A program made the translations under genes and the position numbers. Under the pieces are notes generated by a model. That model had not been told where the DNA came from and made no database searches. It saw nothing but the letters and a program-made list of their open reading frames with translations. 64,000 nucleotides of DNA from Mesostigma viride (lineage: Eukaryota; Streptophyta; Mesostigmatophyceae; Mesostigmatales; Mesostigmataceae): assembly GCA_009746045.1 (NCBI GenBank), contig RPFO01000390.1:65001-129000 (forward strand). Direction: 5' to 3'. This document shows, one piece after another, positions 20,075 to 30,144 of this stretch; position 1 is the first letter of the stretch; each line of letters starts with the position of its first letter.

Positions 20075-22328
20075 GGGGACATGACACCCCAAAAGGGCAC
20101 TTTTCTGGAAACCATACCTAGGCTTGTGATAAAAATCCAGTTATGATGGGGGACCATAAATATGATAAAAAAAAAAATTTCCAACCACTTGGGGGTGTAC
20201 TACCCCCCACCATGTGACCGTTATGTGCTAAAAATAGAAAAAGACGCTATTTTTGGCCGATTTTCCCTAGGACAATGGGCAAACCCATTGTGGCCAAATC
20301 ATATATTCCCATCTAATTGCAACCCTTGCCATTAATTCCAGCTAGTTTGCAGGTCAGAATAAGCATGTTTAGACACATTGAAATAATTTACCCCAAAACA
20401 CGTATTTTTTACTGCCTAAAAAAATATATCAAATCATAGACACATGCAATGGGGTCAAATCATATAATCAAAATTGGCCCAGGGTTGCAATCACACAGCC
20501 CCAAAGTTTCAGCTCATTCTGACCACGTTTACTCACATTGAAATATGGTCATGTGCAAAACAAAAATGATCGCTTTTTGTGGTTTGGAGCTCAAACACCA
20601 CCACAAAGACACCCTTGCCCACCACAAACTGGGCCAAAACAACAGCCATTAGTTTATTTATGATGTTAGGAAGCTTGCTATGAAATCCCAGGTCATTCTG
20701 AGCTAGTATGGCCATGTTACATCATATTATAGCTGCCACGCTGCGTTCCTGGTACAACATGGCATGAGGGGGCACACATGCATATGACCCACCCAAGCAA
20801 GTCCCATCATGTCTTATGATGGCCAAATAATACAAGCACTGTCCTGCCACCTTGATAACACACAGGAAGGCTTTAGCCCTCGTCGGAATCGCCGTCCCCC
20901 ATGCAGTTGGGGCAATACCAGGCACCCACCGGCGTGGTTTTCTTTGTCAGGCCAAGGCAGAGCATGTGGGCACCCTTGCCCACCACAAACTGGGCCAAAA
21001 CAAGTGCAATTAATTAAATTAATGTATCACGAAGCTTGCCACCAAATTACAGGTCATTCTGACCTAGTTTGCCCATATTACATCTTGTTATAGCTGCCAG
21101 CCTGCATGCTTGGTGCACCATGACATGAGGCAATACCATGAGCACATTCCTAAGCTTGCCCCCTGCAAATGGGGCAGAACCACGAAAAACAAATGCTAGA
21201 TGCTTGAAGAAAACAACCACCAACTCTTTAACCATTATGAGCAGGTATGACCGCTTGCGGGAATCACTCATAGCCAACACCATGTCATGACGCTTATGGA
21301 TAAAAGGTGCATCCTTCATAGCCATAACGACCTGATCCCTGTCATCTAGGAAGTACAAGCCATGTTTAATTAATGGAGGCTAAACAGGTGGGGATGTGAT
21401 AAGTAACTCACATATTCTCACCTTCCATACAAGAACCTTGTTATCCAGCAGGCTGAAGAGCCATGACAGGCGTTTATGAGCTCGCCAGCTCCTTGCAACG
21501 GTGATGCCGCTCCCAGGCAGCTAGGGTCCTTGACTACGCAATATAGAATGTCTACCGTGTGAAAACCTCCATACAGGAAGCGTAGCAAAGCCAGATAACT
21601 GCCCGATCAATTCTGGGTAGCTTTAGGAAGCATGGCATACGCAGCGTAAGGAAAACCATTGAAAGCTGCGGAAAATCTGATAGCACAACTGCAACAAGTG
21701 GAGAACAAAATAGCAAGAAGAACCCAGAAACGGCGCCAAAAGTTTCATGCCAGGTTTACTAAGAGCGCAAAAAGACTGGGCGGTGACATGCGGCAAATCA
21801 ACGTACCACGGCCGGCATTATTTCCTACCCAGGCGCGCAAGAAAAGCCAGCCAGCCATGGATGGATTAACCGCGGATCGCGCAGGCCTGAACGAAATCAT
21901 TTTAGAAATGACAGGAAATGGCCGCAGATCGAAGACGCTTAGGTTATTTTCATGGTGTCCGTTACTAAACGGCTCTTACTGCATCAATACAACCCACGAA
22001 TATCGAGTTCTACCGTCACAGGCACGCATGCTAGATTATTCATCGCGGCCAAATTGTTGGATGAGACCCCCGTGCAAATCTGTACCAACAAAGGCAGCGA
22101 ATTTGCAAATAGTGCAGATCTGGCTATGAAACATCATAATAGAACATCACTTTTAACCATCGGCTTAATTTTTCGGCCTGTCGCCCGCCGGATTAGCCAT
22201 ATTTTAACGGAACGCACGTCGCCATGGCCACCTCCGCACGGTGCGCGCACTGTGCACCACAATTTCACGGTCCGTCGGTACCGTCCCGACTTTTTTGGCG
22301 CCAAAAAAGTCCCGGGTGTCATGTCCCC
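20075..22328 (-). mobile_element. Non-autonomous TTAA-target DNA transposon (Kolobok-like), element 1
   Basis: TTAA flanks both sides (20071-20074, 22329-22332). Terminal inverted repeats GGGGACATGACACCC are perfect over 15 bp (19 with TTAA). The right end carries GACTTTTTTGGCGCC, a short inner palindrome also seen at the left end of element 2 and the right end of element 3. I take that as the transposon's 5' end, hence minus orientation. No transposase is present. Internally, a block of about 170 bp built on CCCTTGCCCACCACAAACTG is duplicated (from about 20610 and 20976). The right 900 bp also occur at 12590-13405. A frame starting KAAENLIAQLQQ (21659-22129, plus) is shared by both copies, but I recognise no function. 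Confidence 0.8.
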
Positions 22329-22364
22329 TTAAAATGTGTAAAATCAGAGTATTCTGAGTGTGTC

Positions 22365-22470
22365 CGTACGATAACGTATAATATCGTATTATACCGTATC
22401 ATACCGTATTATTATACATTATACTCCACCGTGACCGTATAACGCGTATAACGTACGATCTCACTCTGAT
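22365..22470. repeat. GTATAATA-rich block (inverted relative to 12303-12460)
   Basis: Short repeats of ACGTATAATATCGTATTATACC type, ending in the shared CGTACGATCTCACTCTG. Confidence 0.6.
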
Positions 22471-22544
22471 TACAGTAGAGGACAGCTCAGATGAGGATTG
22501 TATCCCCCTCTAGTGACTATATTGTTGGGGTAGGATGCACTGAG

Positions 22545-22757
22545 AGGTGCTACACTAGACGTGACGGGCTCACACCCGGGCAGCCTCCTGGTTTGTCTGT
22601 AATATGGAGGCAGATGGTACGCAAGGATAGATGGCAAGTAGTGATGAAGGAGACCACCCGCAAGTCTGTGCCGGGGCTTCGCATGTGACCGCGTATGGCA
22701 TTCATAGCGCCGGATTCGGGCCGTGGTGCCCACAACCCTGTAACAAGGACCTATAGA
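22545..22757 (-). repeat. Solo terminal repeat of the long-TIR element
   Basis: Reverse complement of 26340-26540, beginning at GCTACACTAGACGTGACGGG and truncated after GGACCTATAG. The outermost about 90 bp found at 26252-26340 are missing here. Confidence 0.65.
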
Positions 22758-22875
22758 TGAATTAATTAATTAAGGGGACGGGACACCCCCGAATTTTTTG
22801 GCGCCAAAAAATTCGCGCCGGAACCGGACCAGAAATTCACGTGTGAGGCGAAATTCGGGTGAGGGCTGGGGTGCG

Positions 22876-23226
22876 ATGGCGGATCAGGGCGTGGATATGC
22901 AGCGTGAAATCGATGCCATATTGGCCGTTTCAGCGTGGAAAATGTCGAACGGATATAGCGAAATCCCGTTGGAAAGTATTTGCAGTCGGGAAAGTCTTAT
23001 TGCTCTCGGTTCAGCTGGCTGCAACCGCGTACCCCCAACCGCCATCGATGATGCCAATAAAATTTTCAGGAACGCTGCTTATCGTTGGTTTTCCGCCATG
23101 CTGGGCTGGATTAATGATGATGGAAGTGCCAAGCCCCTTCCGGAAGAGATGACCGAGGCTATCCGCAAACGTTTTCCCGATGAGCAGGGGATCTACGTAG
23201 GTTTTATTCCGACTGGGGACAGATAG
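22876..23226 (+). CDS. Accessory ORF of element 2, unknown function
   Basis: 116 codons from the first ATG; the frame is open back into the terminal repeat without an ATG. The product contains ESICSRESLIALGSAGCNRV and a C-terminal EEMTEAIRKRFPDEQGIYVG. I do not recognise the family. It may be the first exon of the transposase: the next frame begins 12 bp downstream, after a T run and TGTGCAG, which looks like a 3' splice site. Confidence 0.5.
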   Translation: MADQGVDMQREIDAILAVSAWKMSNGYSEIPLESICSRESLIALGSAGCNRVPPTAIDDANKIFRNAAYRWFSAMLGWINDDGSAKPLPEEMTEAIRKRFPDEQGIYVGFIPTGDR

Positions 23227-23238
23227 AATTTTTTTTTT

Positions 23239-25727
23239 GTGCAGTATAGACTAGCCCGCAAAAAGAAGAAATGCCGAATCCCGGCAAACGATCAGGGGCG
23301 CAGCGGTCACGGCGACTTAGTTAAGGAGACATCCGCTGCGTGGTTAGGCACCGATTTTGAGGCAGAAGCAACGCCGCAACGCAGGGGCAGGGGGCGCCCT
23401 CGCGGCTCGACGAAAGAGAAAGGGCCAGGTCGGCGGCGCACACAGTCGAATAAAAAGAAAAGCAAGGCATCAATTACAAGCAGCCCAGCAACACCAGCAA
23501 CTGGATCGACCCCTGGCAGCGAGGGTGGTGCGCATTCAACTCCGTCAAGCACTGGGCGCAAGAGAAAGGCACCGGAGCTGTATGGGCCATCGCCGAAGAA
23601 GATTGACTCGCGAGGAAATCACATCAAGGTACAGGCCTCGCGTCAGACTGCGCCTGGCCCTACTCGTGGCATGCCGTTTGAGATGCCTCGTTTGCTGGTA
23701 GATGCACACAATCTTGAGGCCATTGTTGGTGCCATGGCATGCCCGTCATGCAAGATGTGCACTGTCAAGATAGGAGAACCTGAGATGCATGCATGCGGGG
23801 TCTGATCGTGGCAGCCCATCTTCTGTGGTGCTGTGGTGCACTATTAGCAGCTGCACGGGGGTGGATGGCGGGCCATATGGTGGTGTGTATACCAAAGACA
23901 TCCTCTCCCCTAACTCGGACCTGCGGCCAGGTGTGGATCGCAACGTACATGCTCAACAGCCTCATGGCAGTGGCTGGGGTGTTGTTTGGTATCAGCCAGC
24001 CCGTGCTTGTGCGGCTAGCCACGCTCCTAGGGCTGAGGTGCACCACTGGGCATAGCACGTGGCGTAAGGATGTCGCAGCTGCCACGTCTATTGTCAAGGA
24101 GCACCTGCACGATCAGCTAATGGAGAATAGGGAGACGGTGCGGGCATGGGAGCAGGAGCACAAGCGCTTTGGGGTAGATGGGGAGGGGAGGCAGGGCTGC
24201 CGCCTGACGCTGGATGGGTCATGGCCCAACCGGGGTTTTGCATCCCCCTTTGGCCAGCAGTCGATAATTCACGATGGCACTGGGCTGTGTGTGGGGCACC
24301 ATGTCTCTGGCAAGTGGTGTCAGGCGTGCGAGGTGGCTAGCAAGGCAGGCAAGGAGCTTGGGCCCCATGCGTGCTATCTCAACCACACAGGCAGTAGTAG
24401 AAGCATGGAAGGGGAGGGGGCTGTCTTCTTGCTGCGTGACCTGGCATCCACGGTTGCGGGCATCAGCACGGGGCAGGTGGTGCACGGGGAGGAGGGGGCA
24501 GTAGGGGAGGAGGGGGCAGCAGGGGAGGAGGGGGCAGGAGGGGAGAAGGAGGTGCTGCCAAAGCCAATAGCCCAACGCTTGTACGCCGTTGAGGTGGTTA
24601 GCGATGGTGGCACCACCTGGTTTGCACGGGTCAAAGAGGCCAACTTCCTCGCAGAGGCAGGCCTCATCCCCGAGAAGAAGGAAGACATCAATCACTTGGG
24701 GGGTCGTTTGTACAATGCACTGACCAAGCTCAAGAAGGAGCACCCGGGCAAGCTCAGGGGGGTGCTAGATGACCCCACAGTGAACTCCATGTGTTATTCC
24801 TTCCGCACATGCATCCATGCCAACGGGCCGCACATGGGGGCAGTCCACCTCAAGGGGGCACTAGGCAACGCACTGCTGCACTACTTTAACAAGCACGACA
24901 AGTGTGAGCAGTGGCCTAACTATGTGCGGCAAGCGGATCCAAGCCAGCCGCATGTTGAGCAGCAGTGGTGTGGCTCTGTGGTGGGGGACACAACGCCCGG
25001 GTGGGGTGGGACCACGTGGCTGCCCGTCGCGGCGAGCACGCCGCAGGGGGTGACCGTGGATGTGCTGGGGCTGGTCAAGGCTGTCTGGGACAAGTACACC
25101 ACGATGGACATTCTGGAGGCTTGCACCCACGATGCCAGCAGCAACAGGAATGAGTTCCTGCACTCCCAGCAGATCAGGGCTGTCCCCGGTGGGAAGGGCG
25201 GGTTTGGGGCAGGGCTGTACCCAGGTGCATGCGCGGTGGGCATCAGTACTGCACGTGCAGCACGGTGAACAGTGGTGGCTAGAGGATGCAGAGGAACTGG
25301 GTGTGACAGTGACCCCCGCTGTCGAGGCGCAGCTGGGGACCATCATCACCAAGAGGGAGTGGCAGCAGCAGCTCAAGGGGCAGCATGACTGGAAGCGGCG
25401 CAAGATGAAAACGGGAAGTTAGAGAAGAAGAAAAGGCACTGGAAGGAGGGCAAGCAGGACCGCTGCACATACAGCAAGGGGGTGCACTATGAGGAAGGGG
25501 GGGCAGGGGATGAGGATGGGGATGACATGGATGTTGATGCTAGACTGTGCATGTTCTGCGGTGGCCCCACACACACAAATCACAACCCCTTTCTCATCTG
25601 TGGTGGCACCGATTGCGTGCAGGGGGCCCACATGCTGTGCACGGGACTCACCCTCGAAACTGTGCCAAAGGGGGAGTGGTACTGCCAAGACTGCGAGCCT
25701 GGGGGCGCCTATAGTGATGATGAATGA
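23239..25727 (+). pseudogene. DDE transposase with C-terminal PHD finger (element 2)
   Basis: Pieces in order. A basic, AT-hook-like region (RRGRGRPRGS, about 23381) ends in the knuckle-like CPSCKMC (to 23805). After a frame change comes the transposase core (23793-25268) with LTLDGSWPNRG (first Asp), HACYLNHTGSSRSMEGEGAV, VVSDGGTTWFARV (second acidic position) and KKEDINHLGG. These match the Mutator-like/Kolobok transposase layout known as DGSWxxRG ... NHxGSSxxMEVEGA. A frame change near 25262 and another near 25415 precede KRHWKEGKQDRCTYSKGVHY and a C4HC3 PHD finger (CMFCGG ... HMLCTG ... WYCQDC, 25549-25704), with the stop at 25725-25727. Some frame changes could be introns, but no clean GT-AG pairs were found, so it is called damaged. 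Confidence 0.65.
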
Positions 25728-26539
25728 GCATTTTGCTAGTGTCTGGCGCTGTCAGGTGGCGATCTAGGAATATCCATCAAATAGGGCTGCGCTTGTCAGA
25801 ATGACCTGAAAATTTGGGGCTGCATGTCTCCCAACGTGTAATATTTGGGAATATATGATTTGGCAAGTTATTGCATGTGTTTATGATTTGATTTTTTTTT
25901 TTGTTAAAAAAAGTACCCTTTTTGCGGGGAAATCCATCAATGTGTCTAAACATGGTTATTCTGTGCTCAAAATTAGGTAGCATTTCTCAAAAGTCAGGGA
26001 ACTATATGGGAATATATGATTTGGTCCCAATATGTTTGCCCATTGTCCTAGAAAAAATCTGACTAAAATAGCGTCTTTTTCTATTTTTAGCGCGTTACCG
26101 GTGTATGGTGGGGGCTAGTACCCCCCCCAAGTGGCTGGAAAAATTTTTTTAAATCATATTTATGGTCCCCAATCATAATTGGAATTTTTAGCACATGCAT
26201 AGGTATGGTTTCCAGAAAAGTGCCCTTTAGGGGTGTCCCCTCCCCTTGGGTTAATAGACAGGTGACTCCGTCACGTGAGCGTAAGTCCTCAGTGGGAGGG
26301 GAACATGGGATGGAATGGATGGTGTAAGCTATCTAGGTCCTAGTTACAGGGTTGCGGGCACCACGGCCCGAATCGCTCTGGATGCCATTATTACGCGGTC
26401 ACACGCGGAGCCCCTACAGACTTGGGGGTGGTCTCCTTCATCACTACTCGCCATCTATCCTTGCGTACCATCTGCCTTCATATTACAGACAAACCAGGAG
26501 GCTGCCCGGGTGTGAGCCCGTCACGTCTAGTGTAGCCCA

Positions 26540-26798
26540 TGTCCATGCCGAGTCTATCACGACAAGTCCACGGGTGGCGGCCCTGCCGCGCGCGGCCTGG
26601 GACACGCCATGTGAGGACATATCGCCCAGGCTGGGCGGGCTTAGGGCCCGCTAGTCTATCTGATGTGTCTACCTGATATCTGTGCGGGCCAGGTGCCCGG
26701 CTAGGCCCAGGCGCCTGTGCCTAATAATGTGGGAAACATAGGGCAAATCAGCGTACAAATCCTCATTACTAATGTGCAAACCAAAGGGGCTGTTAAGG
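26540..26798 (-). pseudogene. LINE reverse-transcriptase C-terminal fragment (part 2)
   Basis: The minus frame reads SNEDLYADLPYVSHIIRHRR, then LGLAGHLARTDIR and a stop. This is the C-terminal end of RTE-like reverse transcriptases (compare RNEDLYQGMPYITSTIKQRR in the nested LINE). It joins part 1 at CTTAACAGCCCCTTT, which is the duplicated target of the nested LINE. Confidence 0.7.
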
Positions 26799-29169
26799 TT
26801 AATTTCAGTGATCCTCCGTGGTGTCGCCGCCAAGTATCGCCTGGCTGCCCGCACCCTCCCCACCTTGCCTCCGCGTCGGCAGCTTGCTGTCCACCGTCAC
26901 GCCCCGACAGTGGTCGCCGCCAGGCAGATGCTCCGCCGCAACCGAGATCCGCTCGCCAAACCTGGGCTGCAAGCAGCTCTGAGGGCCGCCTACGAGCAGG
27001 CTGAGAAGGCAGATGCTCAGCAGATGGTCAAGGACCTGCGCAGCTGCCAGCAGAAGCACGACGGCAAGGGGGCCTGGTTCTGGTACAAGCGCCTCGGGCA
27101 CCCGGACGGCCTCGGCCGGCCCCACCGCCACGACGTCCCCGGCGCCCCAGCCAAGCGGCTTCGTACCTGGGCCACGGCCACGGCCGAGGTCGTGGGGACA
27201 GCTGCGCCGCCCCCACCCCTGCTCCCAGCCGCCGCCGCCCGTCCGGCCGCCCTGGCCGGCCCCGCAGGGCCCCCGGCCCCGCCTAGGTCAGCGGCGGACT
27301 ACCTAGTCCCCCGCTGGTCGGCCCACTTGGCGACCCGTCTGACATGCCTCCTTTCACCTCTCGCGAGGTCACGGAGGCGGTCCAGCGCCTGCGTTATGAC
27401 GCAGCCACCGGCTCTGACGAGATTCCGGCCGCAGTTGTAAAACTTGCAGCCGAATTCGAGGACACAGGTGTTATGCTGCTCTTCCGGGACATCTGCAACC
27501 GCCTTCTGCTGTCGTCGCAACCACCTCCAGCGGCCTGGCAACACAGTTTTCGCACGATGCTGTACAAGAACAAGGGGTCGCCTGCCGACCCCGGCAACTA
27601 CAGAGGGGTGTGCATTCAAAGTGCCCCCCTCAAGCTTCATATGCGGCTCATCCTGAACCGCCTGCGCACGGCCCTGGACGGTCACCTCAGCGAGACTCAG
27701 CACGGCTTCCGTTCAGGTCGCAACACAGTACAGGCGCTCTTCGCTACTCGCCGCCTGGTGGAGGAACTGCAACGCCTTCAGCCTGGTGAGTCCCCTTTGC
27801 ACCTTGTGCTGGTGGACTTCATCAAAGCCTTCGATTCAGTTTTCTGGCCTGCGCTTTGGGACATCCTCGAGTTGTTCCGGATCCCCCGCCCCCTGATTGC
27901 TGTCATCCGCAACCTGTATGAAGGGTCCACCACTTCGGTGCGCACTTCTTACGGGACCACGCCCCCATGCCCTTTACAGAAGGGTGTGTGGCAGGGCTGC
28001 GTGCTGTCGCCCTACCTGTTCATTATTGTTGTCGAATACGTAATGATTCAGGCGCGCAAGCGATTTGCCCGCATCGTGGGCAGGGAACCAGGAGTGCAGG
28101 TTGCTAACAAATTCTGGCATGGCGGTGCGGACACGGAGATTCGGCTGGCAGACATCATTTACGCAGACGACACCACCCTCTTTGAGGACACTGAGCACGT
28201 GCAGACATGGCTTGACTGCCTGGCTCTCGAGGCCCGTGCAGTGGGGCTTGAGGTCAGCAAGAAGACAGAGGCCCTGGCGGTTGGGCTCACCACCTCAGCG
28301 CCGCCCCTCTATCTCCTAGACGGCTCTCGAGTCCTATATCGGGACCGCGTTAAGCTGCTGGGCAGCCTGCTCCCTAGCTGCGAGGTGGATGTGGACCACC
28401 GCATCTCCCTCGCCTGGCACGCTTTACGCCAGTACCGGGCCCTATGGCGCAAGCCCCTGGGCAAGATCGAGAAACAGGACCTGTTCAAGGTCCTCGTCCT
28501 TCCTGTTCTCACGTATGGCGCCGAGACGTGGACCCTCACCGCCGACCTGGCCCGCAAGCTGGACGGCGCGGTCACCAGCATGCTGCGTTCCATTTTCAGA
28601 GTAGGATATGCTGCTCATGTCCGCAATGAGGACCTGTACCAGGGCATGCCCTATATCACCAGCACAATTAAGCAACGCCGCCTGCAGCTAGTAGGGCACC
28701 TAGCTCGCACCAATCAGGTAGACACCTCACGTGGCCCCCCGCAGGACTGCGACCAGCCCAGCCTGGCCGGCACCTCCTGACGTGGGCTGGGCCCTGTGAT
28801 GTTAGACGCCGCAAGGCCCGCACCTTCAAAGAACAGCTAGTAGAGGACATGGGGGGCCTCGGCCTCTCCGTGATTTGGAAGAAGATGATGGACAAGGCCA
28901 AGTGGGCCCAGGTCATAGAGGACAACGAGCCCCCCCCAGTGGGGAAGCGCCCGCGTGTGCAATCCCACGGGAGGCACGCTAGATAGCTCCCCCTAGGGCA
29001 GCGTGCGGCTGCCTAGATAGATGATGTAGTTAGAATGTTGCTAGATAGATGTAGTATGTAGCCAATGTAGATAGATTAGACCGGTAGGAATGTTTGCACC
29101 CATCCATCCATTCATCGGGGTTAATGCTCCGTGACTCCCCAACGGGAGCACGAGTCTAATTAATTAATT
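26799..29169 (+). mobile_element. RTE-like LINE, 5'-truncated, with 16-bp target duplication
   Basis: The target duplication AAAGGGGCTGTTAAGG lies at 26783-26798 and 29170-29185, inside the minus-strand LINE fragment. The 3' end has the conserved block shared with 2330-2415 and a (TTAA)n tail. The endonuclease domain is missing, so it is truncated at the 5' side. The 3' UTR (28987-29169) contains CTAGATAGATG repeats. Confidence 0.9.
26814..28986 (+). pseudogene. Reverse transcriptase of the RTE-like LINE, frameshifted
   Basis: The N-terminal linker is readable to about 27300 (frame 26772-27440). It then changes frame to 27344-28780, which holds the reverse transcriptase: NYRGVCIQSAPLKLHMRLIL, QHGFRSGRNTVQALF, LVDFIKAFDSV (first Asp), QGCVLSPYLF and IIYADDTTLF (catalytic YADD). 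Then come VLTYGAETWTLT and RNEDLYQGMPYITSTIKQRR. A further change near 28735 gives the true C-terminus (PGRHLLTWAGP ... RVQSHGRHAR) ending at TAG 28984-28986. The GAETWTLT and GHLART landmarks are RTE/RTEX-like. Three frame breaks make it inactive. Confidence 0.75.
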
Positions 29170-29796
29170 AAAGGGGCTGTTAAGGGCCTTGCGCAGCATC
29201 TTGGTGACGTTGCCGTCGAGTCGTTGCTCCAGCTCCTGCGTCAGTGTCCAGGTCTCGGCGCCGTAGGTCAGAATGACGACCTTGAAGAGGTCACGCTTGA
29301 CGATCCGGGGTAGGGCGGGGTTGCTCCACCAGCGGCGGTGGTCGTGGAGTTGCGCCCACGCCATGCCGATCTGCGTCGTCAGGTTGTCCTCGCAGTCGGG
29401 AAGCCAACTGCCGAGCAGCTTGAAGCGGCCTGAAGTAGGGTAGTTGACCTCGGTGTCGTCTAAGAGGCGGAGTGTGGGTGGGGGCCCTGCCATGCCGAGG
29501 GCCAGGGCCTCCGTTTTGGGGCTGATTTCTAGACCAACCGTCCGAGCCTTGAGCGCCAGGCAGTCCAGCCAAAGTTGGGCAGACTCCGGCTTCTCGATGA
29601 GCGTGATGTCGTCGGCATAAATGAGGTCAGCTAGTAAATTCTGCTTGTTAGTCGGCCCCCCTTCCCCAAGCTCGTTCGTGATCGCTTGGCCAGGGGCACG
29701 GCAAGTAGTGATGAAGGAGACCACCCCCAAGTCTGTGGGGGCTCCGCGTGTGACCGCGTATGACATTCTTAGCGATTCGGGCCGTGGTGCCCACAA
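29164..29796 (-). pseudogene. LINE reverse-transcriptase fragment (part 1)
   Basis: The minus frame runs straight out of the long terminal repeat into DLIYADDITLIEKPES (catalytic YADD), KLLGSWLPDCEDNLTTQIGM and VVILTYGAETWTLTQ, and ends at the nested LINE target site. It has the same order as in the nested LINE but is clearly a different subfamily. The start Met lies in the terminal repeat and is not meaningful. Confidence 0.75.
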
Positions 29797-29940
29797 CCCT
29801 GTAACTAGGACCTAGATAGCTTACACCATCCATTCCATCCCATGTTCCCCTCCCACTGAGGACTTATGCTCACGTGACGCAGTCACGTGTCTATTGATTA
29901 TTAATGAACTAATGATGCAGACGATATTTGTAACTTTTGC

Positions 29941-30020
29941 ATTAATTATTTTCTAATGAGATTAGCGTAGTACTCCGTGACATGCCCATGCGCATGACAC
30001 GCAAGTACTTACTTATACCC
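29941..30020. repeat. 80-bp dispersed repeat, copy 1
   Basis: TTTTCTAATGAGATTAGCGT followed by AGTACTCCGTGACATGCC and GCGCATGACACGCAAGTACT recurs at 42030-42103 in the same orientation with about ten differences. Both copies lie within a few hundred bases downstream of the 3' end of a minus-strand host gene. Confidence 0.7.
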
Positions 30021-30144
30021 GTCATGCATGGACACTGGCCCCACCCAAGGCCAAACACTTCCGAACTTCGCAGTGCTCATGCATGGCAGTCATGGGAAAC
30101 ACTGGATAGCTTGTCACTGGAAGCGCGAGCAAGTACTTGCCACC

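Larger units (their letters stand above)
22774..26250 (+). mobile_element. Kolobok/Mutator-like DNA transposon with PHD finger, element 2
   Basis: Left end TTAA then GGGGACGGGACACCCC (22770-22789). The right end, read as reverse complement, is TTAA, CCCAA, GGGGAGGGGACACCCC (26254 back to 26230). The terminal repeats thus match at 15 of 16 bases, and TTAA is the target duplication. The left end has the inner palindrome GAATTTTTTGGCGCCAAAAA. The last 500 bp (25750-26250) are non-coding and match the left 250-470 bp of element 1 in inverted orientation. It carries an accessory ORF and a damaged transposase. Confidence 0.8.
26252..29892 (-). mobile_element. Long-TIR element carrying a LINE reverse-transcriptase fragment
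   Basis: The left end (plus strand, 26252 onward) and the right end (minus strand, 29892 backward) both read AATAGACAsGTGACTsCGTC, then ACGTGAGCrTAAGTCCTCAG and so on. They are about 95% identical over roughly 190 bp (the left repeat can be followed to about 26538 using the solo copy at 22545-22757). Between the ends, the minus strand encodes a LINE reverse-transcriptase segment in two blocks, 29796-29164 and 26863-26669, separated by a nested LINE. Each end contains the near-palindrome CACGTGACTGCGTCACGTG. This is unlike a normal LINE. It is either a foldback-type element that captured LINE sequence or a LINE copy flanked by an inverted repeat. Confidence 0.6.

Noticed and set aside
21948-22010. 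Intron gained or lost between the two copies of the TTAA element
   Set aside because: The 62-bp difference is not bounded by GT-AG in either direction that would restore the shorter copy exactly; a deletion at a GAA microhomology explains it better.
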